A stretch of DNA of 64,000 nucleotides from Carboxylicivirga marina (GTDB lineage: Bacteria > Bacteroidota > Bacteroidia > Bacteroidales > Marinilabiliaceae). Both the position numbers and the translations under genes were made by a program. Below the pieces are notes generated by a model. The model was not told the origin of the DNA. It ran no database searches and worked only from the letters and a program-made list of their open reading frames with translations. Shown here piece after piece: positions 26,054 through 34,888 of the stretch; positions within the stretch are counted from its first letter, which is position 1; the number at the start of each line of letters is the position of its first letter. The stretch is taken from positions 62,001 through 126,000 of the forward strand of contig NZ_JAENRR010000005.1 of assembly GCF_016612505.1 (NCBI RefSeq), written 5' to 3'.

Positions 26054-27013
26054 ATGAAATCAGGAACTTTTGCATCAAAACTTATTCTTTCGGGAATACT
26101 AATGACATCAATAGGTTTTGGGATAACTGCCCAAACGAAAAAGAAAAACCAGGTTAAAATAAAAGTAATTAGCAGCGAAGGCGAAAAAGTAGTTGAAATG
26201 GATACTACTTTCAACCACGATGTATTTGTCTTTCAATCGGGTGATGAAACAAAGATCGTTAATATCGATAGCATTATGGAAGCTCATCATCACGGAATGG
26301 ACAAGCAGATGCGCGTAATGGCCTACAAAATGGATTCACTAAATGATTTTCATTTCGAATTTGATGGTGACATGGAAAAAATGCACATTGAAATGGAAAA
26401 AATACTCAAAGAGAAAGGCATTGAGTTGAAAGAACTTGAAGAGCTTCACAAGGCCCATAAAAATCGCATCGTAATTATGCAAGGCGAAGATGGTGAAGTT
26501 GATATTGAGGAGTTTATTAATGAAGATGGTGATCATGTTAAAATAATTAAGAAAGAAATCCATGACATGGAAGATCACGAACCAGGTGTAAAAACCTTTA
26601 TAATTGCGTCTGACTCTCACGATATTCCAGTGCACTGGAAAGAAAAACATGAACATCGAACAACAGTGCAAGTCGAGTCAATACCTATGGAAGATATCGC
26701 CTTCTTGAAGGAAATAGGTGTTTCAGCAAAAAAACTAACGGCGAGTCCGCTGGAACTACAAGACCTGAAAGTAAAAATTGAGAAAATAATGGAAGACGAA
26801 AAACTTCAAACATTAATGCATATTGAGTGTGAATTACCAGAAGGCAGCTATCAACTTGAGATGTTCAATCAGGCTGGCAGTAAAGTAAAGGAAAAGAAAG
26901 CCCTAAAAGCTGGCCCACTAAAAGAAGAGTTTGATTTAAAAGAAGAAGAAGCTCCATACTATTTTATACTTTCGAAGAATAACCAACTCTTTGGGCGAAA
27001 AATTATTTTATAA
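26054..27013 (+). CDS. secreted acidic protein divergent from the two-component genes
   Basis: A 319-residue protein with a signal peptide (LILSGILMTSIGFGITAQ). The mature part is highly charged and rich in Asp, Glu, His, Met and Lys (for example MEAHHHGMDKQMRVMAYKMD and a DMEDHEP segment), predicted helical in the middle. The C-terminal 70 residues look like a beta domain (LPEGSYQLEMFNQAG, APYYFILSKNNQLFGRKIIL) similar in pattern to type-IX-like sorting or fibronectin-like ends, but no firm family is recognised. Divergent placement from the kinase/regulator genes across a shared operator array suggests it is a target, or a periplasmic feedback partner, of that system. A strong terminator follows. 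Confidence 0.7.
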   Translation: MKSGTFASKLILSGILMTSIGFGITAQTKKKNQVKIKVISSEGEKVVEMDTTFNHDVFVFQSGDETKIVNIDSIMEAHHHGMDKQMRVMAYKMDSLNDFHFEFDGDMEKMHIEMEKILKEKGIELKELEELHKAHKNRIVIMQGEDGEVDIEEFINEDGDHVKIIKKEIHDMEDHEPGVKTFIIASDSHDIPVHWKEKHEHRTTVQVESIPMEDIAFLKEIGVSAKKLTASPLELQDLKVKIEKIMEDEKLQTLMHIECELPEGSYQLEMFNQAGSKVKEKKALKAGPLKEEFDLKEEEAPYYFILSKNNQLFGRKIIL

Positions 27014-27039
27014 GCATTAAACATTAGTTTTATAATCTG

Positions 27040-27075
27040 GCGGATTCATTTGAATAAAATGTATCCGCTTTTTTC
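27040..27075 (+). terminator. Rho-independent terminator of the 26054 gene
   Basis: GCGGATTCATT (27040-27050) pairs with AATGTATCCGC (27058-27068), one mismatch, followed by TTTTTT. It is 27 bases after the stop codon. Confidence 0.9.
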
Positions 27076-27215
27076 ACATCATCATATTCCATTTGTTACA
27101 CGTTACTCCATTATTTGGACATAAGTAAATAACTCATTTCTACTTTCTCCTTGATTAACAGCAATTTTCATTTTTTGGCAAAGTGATTGGTGTTATAATA
27201 TCAAAGAAACAAAGA

Positions 27216-27311
27216 ATGATAGTAATTGAAATAGTTGGCGCATCATTAACGCTATTATATAGTTGGTTTATACTTGATAAGTATGTAATAAGACAGAATG
27301 ATGAGCTATAA
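27216..27311 (+). CDS. possible 31-residue membrane peptide
   Basis: ATG at 27216 opens a 31-codon frame whose product (starts MIVIEIVGASLTLLYSWFIL) is one hydrophobic segment followed by a charged tail (DKYVIRQNDEL), the usual layout of a small membrane protein. The upstream bases AAAGAAACAAAGA are A-rich, as is common before Bacteroidota start codons. It sits between two terminators (27040-27075 and 27380-27416), so it would form its own transcript. No homologue is known to me; it could be chance. Confidence 0.35.
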   Translation: MIVIEIVGASLTLLYSWFILDKYVIRQNDEL

Positions 27312-27379
27312 AATATACATGATTGGTGCTTCATTTCTCAAATGAAGATGAGCCAATCAGTAGTTTGGGTGTTTATAAC

Positions 27380-27416
27380 AAAAAAGCTCTTTATCAACGG
27401 ATAAAGAGCTTTTTTT
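27380..27416. terminator. bidirectional terminator
   Basis: Perfect stem GCTCTTTATC/GATAAAGAGC (27386-27395 and 27400-27409, loop AACG), flanked by A6 on the left and T7 on the right. It can end the Bat operon (minus strand, stop codon at 27431) and any plus-strand transcript from 27216. Confidence 0.93.
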
Positions 27417-27430
27417 ATGACGTTTTACGA

Positions 27431-28183
27431 TTAAATAATCGTTATAGATGTTTCTTCAACCCAACCAACAGTGCCATCTGCAATCTCAATCTCTTTCCAT
27501 TGTCCCAAAGTACTAACAATCTTCACCTTCGTGCCTTCATGAAGTATAAATATCTCTGTACCACTAGCATCGGGTGAACTTTTAACAGTTAGAGATGGAC
27601 TAAATACAATCGCATAATTTCTATTGACTAACTTACTTTTTTGACGGTAACTAAAAGTTAATGTCACCAAACTACCAACTAACAAGCCAACTCCAAGGTA
27701 AAATCCTGCTTTTTTAAGTATCACTGATCGTGAAAAGAAGAACAGTGCGCCCATTATTAGTGTAAGAATGAAACATGCCACACCAATGAATGCCCAGGTA
27801 TCAGAGGTTGCTTTATTTCTAAAGTCAATCACCCATTTACTCAGAAAGAATTCATCAACAGACTCAATCTTATCAGTCGTTTGAGAGTATGCCAATTCTA
27901 AGTTATACTTGATATCCTTATCATGTGGCTTTAATAATAATGCACGCTCGTAATTTAAAATGGCATTAGATAATTCGCCATTTTTGTAGTAAGCATTTCC
28001 AAGGTTAAAATACAGTGTTCCACTTTCAACACCCGTTGACAATATACCTTTATAAGTATCTATTGCCATCTGAAAATTACCATCACTGTATTGTGCATTC
28101 CCTTCCTGTAAGCGGTCATCTTGCCCATAAACAGCTCCAACCGACAGGCAAACCAAGAACAATATATATAGTTGTTTCATCAT
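27431..28183 (-). CDS. batE: BatE: TPR and SH3 protein of the Bat operon
   Basis: A 250-residue protein: signal peptide, TPR repeats (about 20-105; LQEGNAQYSDGNFQMAIDTY, LYFNLGNAYYKNGELSNAIL), two membrane segments (about 133-150 and 157-175), and a C-terminal bacterial SH3 domain (about 190-250; LTVKSSPDASGTEIFILHEG, WVEETSI). This is the standard BatE layout. In Bacteroides the Bat genes were linked to aerotolerance; in Leptospira to stress response; the mechanism is unknown. Its ATG overlaps the batD stop codon by one base (TAATG), so the two are translationally coupled. It is the last gene of the operon. Confidence 0.88.
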   Translation of the reverse strand: MMKQLYILFLVCLSVGAVYGQDDRLQEGNAQYSDGNFQMAIDTYKGILSTGVESGTLYFNLGNAYYKNGELSNAILNYERALLLKPHDKDIKYNLELAYSQTTDKIESVDEFFLSKWVIDFRNKATSDTWAFIGVACFILTLIMGALFFFSRSVILKKAGFYLGVGLLVGSLVTLTFSYRQKSKLVNRNYAIVFSPSLTVKSSPDASGTEIFILHEGTKVKIVSTLGQWKEIEIADGTVGWVEETSITII

Positions 28184-30003
28184 TATCGTTTTATCTGGTT
28201 TTCAAGCTTACTAATAGTAGAAATCGTTTGATTGTACAACTTATCCATTTCGTCAGCTCCTGACGCTGGCGCATAACGTGCAAATTCACACGTATCAAGA
28301 ATATCCATTATTTCTGCAATAACCTCTTTTGAAACATTTGAATTACTCAGTATTTCACCAGCATTATCTTTTGATAATTCACTCAATGGTAAACTTAACT
28401 TATCACTTAAATACCCATACAAAGCTCTCAACACCTCTTCATAAAAAGCTTCTTTATCTCGAGATTTGAGGAATTGAGCTGATTTCTTAAGACGCTTAAT
28501 GGCCACCTTGTTTGCTTTTTTCGTTTTCATTAATGTCACATTGGCATTATCCTTAATGCGTTTTTGATTAATGATGAACAACAAAATAAACAAGGATAAA
28601 GGTACTAGAAGCGATAAATAGTAAATTAAACTACCAATAAAGAAGGTACCTGTAGGCTTTAGGTTCGTTTCACCCGTTTTAATAAAGCGAATATCTTTAC
28701 CAATAAACTTCACATTTTCCTTAGATACATTCGCACGTACAACACCACTGTTTGTTTCTTCGCCACCTTCACCCTTTTCAACAGTAATGGTTAAAGGTCC
28801 AGATTCACTTGTTTGGAATTTCCCCTTAGCTGTATCAAAGTACGCAAATTTTACAGAAGGAATGGTAAACGTACCAGCATGACGAGGTATCATCAAGTAC
28901 TCGTAGGTTTTTGACCCTTTCATACCTCTCGCTGTATTGCTGATACTATTTGAAATCTTAGCATCAAAATCATCAAAATCAGCCGGAAACTGAATTTTTG
29001 GATCTTCGATAAACTTATGATTTCCTGTACCGCTAACCACTACTTTTAAAGTAATACCGTCATTAACTTTGACGTCATTCTTATTGACACTAGCCTTTAG
29101 GCTTAGCTGCCCAACCCCACCTGTATACCCATCCGGTTTAGATGATGGCAGAGGCTTAACATTAACGGTTATTGGTTTTGACTTAACACGTTTTTTAACT
29201 GTTCGGTAATTTGATTCAAAGAAATCATCAAATATACTTCGCGAACGGTTTCGGGCCACACGCTGGCGAACCATAAATTCAATTTCGGTAGGTTGTATGG
29301 TTATCTTCCCCGATTTTTGAGGAAACAATAACTTTTGCTCATAAGTACCAACATTATAAGTACGACCATTAACATTTTCCATGGTCCATTTTATGCCTTC
29401 CTGATCACGCAATGTTTGTGTAATAAAGGATGATAGTTCTGGTTGCTTAATATCTGATAATCCGTCGAGTTGAACCTTTGTATAAATTCGAGTTGTTAAC
29501 ACCATTGATTCACCCTGATACAAGTTCTTTTTTGATGGTGTTACACGAATAAATAAATCATCATCGCTCGGCGTAGTACCCGCGGTTTGAGTTTGCTGAT
29601 TTTGTTGCTGTGCCTGAGCTTCTCCTTTTACAACTTTAACACTAACAGCATTGGAACTCACTTTCTTGTCATCAACCTTAATAGTCGCTGCAGGTATCGT
29701 ATATTGTCCTTCTTTAAGTGCCTTTAATATAAAGGTGAAAGTATATGACGTTTCGCGGCTCACCTTGCCATTAACAATTGAAGTACTCGTTGAATATGAA
29801 GTACTGGGCCCCATCAGAATCTGAAAATCCTGTAAAGCAGGTAAGCGAATATCACTACCTTCTTTATTGAGAGTATAAACTAATTTAAATTTATCTCCTG
29901 CAACTACTGCCGACTGAGCTCGCCCGGTGAAGCTCACATCTTGTGCTTGTGCATTGACAATGCTCGTGACAAATAGAGTTAGGAAAAGTATTAATTGTCG
30001 CAT
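28183..30003 (-). CDS. batD: BatD: oxygen-tolerance-type protein
   Basis: A 606-residue membrane-anchored exported protein. After the signal peptide (LILFLTLFVTSIVNAQAQ) come several Ig-like beta domains that define the BatD family: the segment DVSFTGRAQSAVVAGDKFKL, then RVTPSKKNLYQGESMVLTTR and YDGG-like TGGVGQLSLKASVNKNDVKV. One strong membrane segment lies near residue 455 (GSLIYYLSLLVPLSLFILLF), followed by a cytoplasmic helical tail (KLSLPLSELSKDNAGEIL). BatD is thought to act with the vWA proteins BatA and BatB in the inner membrane. It lies between batC and batE. Confidence 0.9.
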   Translation of the reverse strand: MRQLILFLTLFVTSIVNAQAQDVSFTGRAQSAVVAGDKFKLVYTLNKEGSDIRLPALQDFQILMGPSTSYSTSTSIVNGKVSRETSYTFTFILKALKEGQYTIPAATIKVDDKKVSSNAVSVKVVKGEAQAQQQNQQTQTAGTTPSDDDLFIRVTPSKKNLYQGESMVLTTRIYTKVQLDGLSDIKQPELSSFITQTLRDQEGIKWTMENVNGRTYNVGTYEQKLLFPQKSGKITIQPTEIEFMVRQRVARNRSRSIFDDFFESNYRTVKKRVKSKPITVNVKPLPSSKPDGYTGGVGQLSLKASVNKNDVKVNDGITLKVVVSGTGNHKFIEDPKIQFPADFDDFDAKISNSISNTARGMKGSKTYEYLMIPRHAGTFTIPSVKFAYFDTAKGKFQTSESGPLTITVEKGEGGEETNSGVVRANVSKENVKFIGKDIRFIKTGETNLKPTGTFFIGSLIYYLSLLVPLSLFILLFIINQKRIKDNANVTLMKTKKANKVAIKRLKKSAQFLKSRDKEAFYEEVLRALYGYLSDKLSLPLSELSKDNAGEILSNSNVSKEVIAEIMDILDTCEFARYAPASGADEMDKLYNQTISTISKLENQIKR

Positions 30004-30039
30004 ATTGTTAGATTATGTTTTTTTGCAAAAATAGTACTT

Positions 30040-30783
30040 CTACCAGTTTTTTTCAGTTTTAGTTTGTTCTGCAGCCTTCGCTTTCCTCAATTTCTTTTGC
30101 AACTCGTTCTCATCTTGCTGAATAGCATTTAATAAACGCTGAGCATCTTCCTTTGACATTTGCTCCTGAGGTTGCTCCTGCTGTTGTTGATTTTGTTGTT
30201 GCTGCTGATTTTGATCTTGCTGCTGTTCTTGTTGATCCTGATTTTGTTGTTCCTGCTGTTGCTGCTCTTGTTGCTGATCCTGATTTTGCTGTTGATCCTG
30301 ATTCTGGTCCTGATTCTGGTCCTGATTCTGCTGCTCTTGCTCCTGCTGTTGCAACATTTTTTGAGCCGCAATTAAGTTATATCGCGTATCATTATCTTCC
30401 GGATTATTTCTCAGCGCATCTTTATAAGCATCTACACTCTCCTGGTATTTTTGCATAGCGAAATAACTATTACCAATGTTATGATGTACCTGAGCCAGTC
30501 GTTGGGGATCTTTTTCTGTGCCAGCTAATATTTGAAATTGGTCTAATGCATCATTAAACTTCTCTTGCTTAAACAAAGCGTCGCCAAGATTAAATTGCCC
30601 CTCAAAAGAATCACCTGTTTTATCAAGTGCTTTACGGTATTCAATTTCGGACTCCAGATAAGCAGAATCAGCAAAATGACTATTACCGCTGCGTATAAAA
30701 CGACGCTCATTTTGAGCTTCTGCCTGAAATACACCAAGCAAAACAATGGCGGTAAAAAGTATATATTTTAATTTCATCATCAT
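30040..30783 (-). CDS. batC: BatC: TPR protein with a glutamine-rich tail
   Basis: A 247-residue protein: signal peptide (ILFTAIVLLGVFQAEAQ), three or four TPR units (about 30-140; GDSFEGQFNLGDALFKQEKF, HHNIGNSYFAMQKYQESVDA), then a low-complexity region of about 65 residues made almost only of Gln, Asp, Asn and Glu (about 143-208), and a short charged helix (SKEDAQRLLNAIQQDENELQ). TPR plus a Q/E/N-rich tail is common in BatC. It lies 8 bases downstream of batB. Opposite-strand ORFs through the Q tract (poly-Leu) are shadows. Confidence 0.85.
   Translation of the reverse strand: MMMKLKYILFTAIVLLGVFQAEAQNERRFIRSGNSHFADSAYLESEIEYRKALDKTGDSFEGQFNLGDALFKQEKFNDALDQFQILAGTEKDPQRLAQVHHNIGNSYFAMQKYQESVDAYKDALRNNPEDNDTRYNLIAAQKMLQQQEQEQQNQDQNQDQNQDQQQNQDQQQEQQQQEQQNQDQQEQQQDQNQQQQQNQQQQEQPQEQMSKEDAQRLLNAIQQDENELQKKLRKAKAAEQTKTEKNW
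30155..30355 (-). repeat. CAG/CAA-type low-complexity tract in batC
   Basis: On the minus strand the tract is built from CAG, CAA, GAT, AAT and GAA codons in irregular short repeats (for example repeated CAGAATCAGGAC units at 30295-30330). Mixed synonymous codons suggest selection on the protein as well as slippage. Confidence 0.8.
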
Positions 30784-30791
30784 CTAAAGCT

Positions 30792-31844
30792 TTACTTGTT
30801 TTTCTCTTCTTTCACTTCAAAAATATTGATATGTTTCAAACGTCGGTTCTTACGCTCTAATATCAAGAACTCAATGAATATCAACAATAGGGCCAAAGCC
30901 GCAAAATATTGAAATTGATCATTGTAGTCGGTATATACCTTAGCTTCCAGCTCTGACTTTTCCAGTTCACCCAATTCATCAACCAAATTATTGATGCCAT
31001 TACGAATATTATTAGCCGGTATGTAAGCCCCATTGCCTGTAATTGCTATTTTCTGTAAGGTATTCTCATCCAATTTTGATATAACAACATTTCCATCTTT
31101 ATCCTTCATAAAATCATTACTACGGCCTCCTGTTACTGGAATTGGAGCACCTTTGGGCAATCCCATTCCTACGGTATAAATTTTAATACCTCGTTCGGCC
31201 GCCATACCGGCAGCAGCAATTGGATCATCCTCATGGTTTTCGCCATCGGTAATCACAATTATTGCACGGTTAATATCCTCTTGAGTTGTAAATGATTTAA
31301 TTCCTTTATCAATTGCCGCTCCAATAGCTGTTCCTTGCTTACCTACGATATCGGTATTAATTGAATTCAGAAACATCTTTGCCGATGGATAATCAGTTGT
31401 GATTGGTAATTGCACATAGGCTTCACCCGCAAAAACGATAAAGCCAACCCTATCATTTTGTAGCTTATCAATTAAACGCGAAATAGCTCTTTTAGCTCGC
31501 TCCAAACGATTTGGTTCAATATCTTGCGCCATCATACTATTTGATACATCAAGCGCCACAATCAACTCAATACCTTTTCGTTTTACAGTTTGCAACTTAC
31601 TACCATACTGTGGCCCTGCAATGGTCACAATCAATAGAATAAAGGCAAAAAGCATAATGTAAAACTTTACCGTTGGTCGCTTGAACGATACGTTCGGCAT
31701 TAATTCAGTTAGTAATTCGGTATTTCCAAATGCCTCTAAAGCTTTCTTTCGCCTCTTTGCCAAGTAGAGATGTATAAATGCTAATACCGGAATCAGTAGC
31801 AGCAAAAATAAGGCATCTGGATGTTCAAACCTGAATATATTCAT
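30792..31844 (-). CDS. batB: BatB: membrane-anchored vWA-domain protein
   Basis: A 350-residue protein. Two N-terminal membrane segments (about 10-26 and 60-77) are followed by a von Willebrand A domain (about 88-290) with an intact MIDAS start DVSNSM, ITTDYPS and ITDGENHEDD, and a third membrane segment near residue 320 (FQYFAALALLLIFIEFLIL). This is the standard BatA/BatB layout: the metal-binding vWA domain is exposed to the periplasm. It is paralogous to the batA product next to it. MoxR-type ATPases and vWA proteins work together as chaperone-like systems. Confidence 0.9.
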   Translation of the reverse strand: MNIFRFEHPDALFLLLLIPVLAFIHLYLAKRRKKALEAFGNTELLTELMPNVSFKRPTVKFYIMLFAFILLIVTIAGPQYGSKLQTVKRKGIELIVALDVSNSMMAQDIEPNRLERAKRAISRLIDKLQNDRVGFIVFAGEAYVQLPITTDYPSAKMFLNSINTDIVGKQGTAIGAAIDKGIKSFTTQEDINRAIIVITDGENHEDDPIAAAGMAAERGIKIYTVGMGLPKGAPIPVTGGRSNDFMKDKDGNVVISKLDENTLQKIAITGNGAYIPANNIRNGINNLVDELGELEKSELEAKVYTDYNDQFQYFAALALLLIFIEFLILERKNRRLKHINIFEVKEEKNK

Positions 31845-31908
31845 TTGTATTAATCTTTATAATCATTAAAAATACTGAGTGATTCAACACTAAATACTTC
31901 CCATGCCT

Positions 31909-32904
31909 TTATGGCAGATTACGGAAAACTGTGCTTCTCATAAATATCTCAAGCATTAAAAATAAGCCTGCAAATGCTGCGAACCACCAATATTCCTCTT
32001 TACGCTTAGTGTATTCGCGCACTTCAATTCGCGTCTTTTCCAGCTGATCAATCTCTTTATAGATCTCGTCTAACTTCTGCTTATCGGTTGCCCTAAAGTA
32101 TTTTGCATCGGTCATATCAGCAATACCCTGCAATAGTTCTTCATCAATCTTTACTTCCATTTGTTGATACTGCTTACCAAACACCGTTTGCATCGGGTAT
32201 GGTGCCATACCATTCGTACCAACTCCAATGGTGTACACTCGAACACCAAATGTTTTCGCAATTTCAGCTGCTGTCATTGGAGCTATCTCGCCTCGGTTAT
32301 TTTCACCATCGGTTAGTAAGATAATGACCTTACTTTTAGCCTCACTATCTTTAATCCTCTGCACAGCTGTTGCTAATCCCATACCTATGGCTGTACCATC
32401 TTCCAATAATCCAAGTTGTATATCCTTGAACAGGTTTTGCAGTACGTTATGATCGGTCGTTAGTGGACATTGTGTAAAACTCTCAGCTGCATAAATAACT
32501 AAACCAATTTTATCATTAGGTCGCCCTTTTATAAACTCAGCAGCCACATCTTTAGCAGCTTCCAATCGGTTGGGCTTAAAGTCTTCTGCCATCATACTAC
32601 CCGAAATATCGAGCGCCATGATAATATCAATCCCTTCGGTTATTTCATTTCGAAAATTATTGCTTGATTGAGGTCTGGCCAAAACAGTAATTAGCAAGAC
32701 AATACTTAAAACCCTAAAAACAAATAACAGATGACGTAAGTACACCTTATTTGACTTAGGTGCATTAGCAAAACCTTTAAGTGTAGAAATCTTTAGTGAT
32801 GCTTGCATGCCTTTCTGCTTCCAGACATACCATGCAATGTAGCCAGGCACGATCAGCAAAAGCCAGAAAAAATATGGTTGCGAAAATGTTATATCATTCA
32901 TCAT
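31909..32904 (-). CDS. batA: BatA: membrane-anchored vWA-domain protein
   Basis: A 331-residue paralogue of BatB: membrane segments near residues 12-28 and 58-76, a vWA domain (about 90-285) with MIDAS residues DISGSM, LTTDHN and LTDGENNRGE, and a C-terminal membrane segment (EYWWFAAFAGLFLMLEIFM). The gap of 64 bases to batB is the widest inside the operon but has no terminator. Order moxR, DUF58, membrane protein, batA, batB, batC, batD, batE is typical of Bacteroidota. Confidence 0.9.
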   Translation of the reverse strand: MMNDITFSQPYFFWLLLIVPGYIAWYVWKQKGMQASLKISTLKGFANAPKSNKVYLRHLLFVFRVLSIVLLITVLARPQSSNNFRNEITEGIDIIMALDISGSMMAEDFKPNRLEAAKDVAAEFIKGRPNDKIGLVIYAAESFTQCPLTTDHNVLQNLFKDIQLGLLEDGTAIGMGLATAVQRIKDSEAKSKVIILLTDGENNRGEIAPMTAAEIAKTFGVRVYTIGVGTNGMAPYPMQTVFGKQYQQMEVKIDEELLQGIADMTDAKYFRATDKQKLDEIYKEIDQLEKTRIEVREYTKRKEEYWWFAAFAGLFLMLEIFMRSTVFRNLP

Positions 32905-32917
32905 TTCATTTGCTGTT

Positions 32918-33943
32918 TTATTCCTTAACTGCTTCGTTTTGTTCGCTCTTTAACATCTCTTCCTTTTCCTCTTCAAGCGTTTTCATCTCCTCTTCTTTTG
33001 TTTGATTAACAAAGAAGTAAGCATTTATCATACTTAGATCATTTTCATCAGGAAGTGGTTCGTGCTTAGCGAATTTTACTAAATCGGCTGTTAATAATAT
33101 TTGCTTTAAGTTCTCAATTGACTTAACATCCCTTACATCCACACCTTTGAATGATTCCATAATTTCATCGGTGGTTTGTTCCATGGCACCAATTTCAAAT
33201 CGCTCCTCAATATAATGCCTTAAGGTATCTGTTACACCTGAGTAATAATCTTTTACACGATTACTTTGCCACAGTTTTTCAAGCTTAATACGCTCTAATT
33301 CATCCAAAGCTCTTTGATGAGGAGGAATGATGGGCTCTTCCTTCTTAAAAATCCTAACCGGAACGTCTTTGCCAAAAAACTTTAGCGCGATAAAAGTGAC
33401 AATTCCAGATAATAATAGAAGCCCTAGTACCCATGGCAAATATTTATACAACTCAGACAAATGAAAAGGTGTATCCTGAGGTCGCTTGATATCAACAATC
33501 CCTTTTTGTGGATCAACCTCTTCAAACGGATTGACCACCATTAACGCCATTGGTTCAGTTTGTATCACCTGACCTAATTTCTCACTTGCTTGTTCAAAAA
33601 CGATTGGCGGCACAAAATGTAAACCACTATCAAAAGATGTAATTCTATAGTTCTGCTCAATTAACAAACGACCATTTTCTTTACTAAGAGTATCCAGGTC
33701 ATTCATTCGCACAATTTCGATATTACCAGTTATGGTATCGGTCAATAGAGGAAATGCCAGTTCTAATTCCTCAGGCTGGCTCAATTGTAACTTTAAGTCA
33801 ATTTGTCCTCCAATAAAAATAATTGTCGAATCCATTTTGGCCGATACAGTAACATTTTGCGCACTAATCCCATGTGAGCTACACAATAAAACGAGCATCA
33901 AAAATGAACTCATTAGCCAATATATAGTTGAATTTTTATTCAT
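32918..33943 (-). CDS. membrane protein of the MoxR/Bat operon
   Basis: A 341-residue protein: signal peptide (LMSSFLMLVLLCSSHGISAQ), a beta-rich exported domain (about 28-150; VTVSAKMDSTIIFIGGQIDL, similar in pattern to BatD modules), one membrane segment (about 169-187; LPWVLGLLLLSGIVTFIALK), and a cytoplasmic helical part with PPHQRALDELERIKLEKLWQ and DTLRHYIEERFEIGAMEQTT, a pattern shared with DUF4381-like proteins found between DUF58 and vWA genes. The tail is very rich in Glu and Lys. Precise function unknown. It overlaps the DUF58 gene by one base. Confidence 0.75.
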   Translation of the reverse strand: MNKNSTIYWLMSSFLMLVLLCSSHGISAQNVTVSAKMDSTIIFIGGQIDLKLQLSQPEELELAFPLLTDTITGNIEIVRMNDLDTLSKENGRLLIEQNYRITSFDSGLHFVPPIVFEQASEKLGQVIQTEPMALMVVNPFEEVDPQKGIVDIKRPQDTPFHLSELYKYLPWVLGLLLLSGIVTFIALKFFGKDVPVRIFKKEEPIIPPHQRALDELERIKLEKLWQSNRVKDYYSGVTDTLRHYIEERFEIGAMEQTTDEIMESFKGVDVRDVKSIENLKQILLTADLVKFAKHEPLPDENDLSMINAYFFVNQTKEEEMKTLEEEKEEMLKSEQNEAVKE

Positions 33944-34809
33944 TATATACGTTTTTTAAATAACGAAATGAGTGCCTTCACATAGTCCTCATCTGTGCTT
34001 ACAGATACGTTATCAACACCGCACTTGCTAAACAATCGACGTGTTGCATCATCAGTTTCTCGCCACCATTTGTTATAAGACTCACGAACAGCTCTATTAG
34101 ATGTATCGGCCCAATAGTACTCGCCTGTTTCTGCGTCCTTTAGCTTTATCATTCCAATAGATGGAATCTCCGTTTCACGCTTGTCAAATACTTTTAAAGC
34201 CACTACATCGTGTTTCTGATTGGCAATTTTCAAAGCATCTTCAAAATCGTCATCAATAAAATCAGAAATCACAAAGGTTGTACATCTCTTTTTAATGGCA
34301 TTTGTCAGGTACTTTAAAGCTTCTGATATATTGGTTTCGCGATGCTCCGGGGTAAAAGTGATAAACTCACGAATAATGTGAAGAATATGCTTTCGTCCCT
34401 TTTTAGGTGGAATGAATTTCTCTATCCTGTCACTAAAAAAGATAACGCCAATTTTATCATTGTTCTGAATTGCCGAGAAAGCCAATACTGCTGCAATCTC
34501 AGTAATTACATTCTTTTTAAACTTATATGATGTACCAAACTCACGTGAACCTGAAACGTCAATCATTAACAAGACTGTTAGCTCACGCTCTTCTTCAAAA
34601 ATCTTTATATAAGGATGATTAAAGCGAGCGGTTACATTCCAGTCAATGTTACGAATATCGTCGCCATATTGATATTCACGCACTTCGCTAAAAGTCATAC
34701 CTCGACCCTTAAACGCCGAATGATACTCACCTGCAAATATATTTGCAGATAGCCCACGCGTTTTAATTTCAATCTGTCGTACTTTTTTTAATAAATCGGT
34801 TGCTTCCAA
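33943..34809 (-). CDS. DUF58-domain protein of the MoxR/Bat operon
   Basis: A 288-residue cytoplasmic protein with the DUF58 signature YGDDIRNIDWNVTARFN (about residues 48-64) and a vWA-like core beginning LLMIDVSGSREFGTS. These proteins accompany MoxR ATPases and are probable vWA-type adaptors. The start codon is TTG at 34809: the N-terminus EATDLLKKVRQIEIKTRGLS fits the family's usual start, no in-frame ATG occurs upstream before a stop, and the first internal Met is near residue 38, after conserved sequence. Confidence 0.9.
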   Translation of the reverse strand: MEATDLLKKVRQIEIKTRGLSANIFAGEYHSAFKGRGMTFSEVREYQYGDDIRNIDWNVTARFNHPYIKIFEEERELTVLLMIDVSGSREFGTSYKFKKNVITEIAAVLAFSAIQNNDKIGVIFFSDRIEKFIPPKKGRKHILHIIREFITFTPEHRETNISEALKYLTNAIKKRCTTFVISDFIDDDFEDALKIANQKHDVVALKVFDKRETEIPSIGMIKLKDAETGEYYWADTSNRAVRESYNKWWRETDDATRRLFSKCGVDNVSVSTDEDYVKALISLFKKRI

Positions 34810-34888
34810 TCTAATCAGTTTAGAAGTTAAACAAGTAATTATGCTTGAACGAAAGACTAAGTCTTTACATTGTATCTATAGCAATAGC

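Noticed and set aside
30129-30458. ORFs coding poly-Leu, Ala/Asp-rich and Ser/Asn/Arg-rich peptides across the batC tail
   Set aside because: These are other-frame readings of the CAG/CAA-rich codons of BatC.
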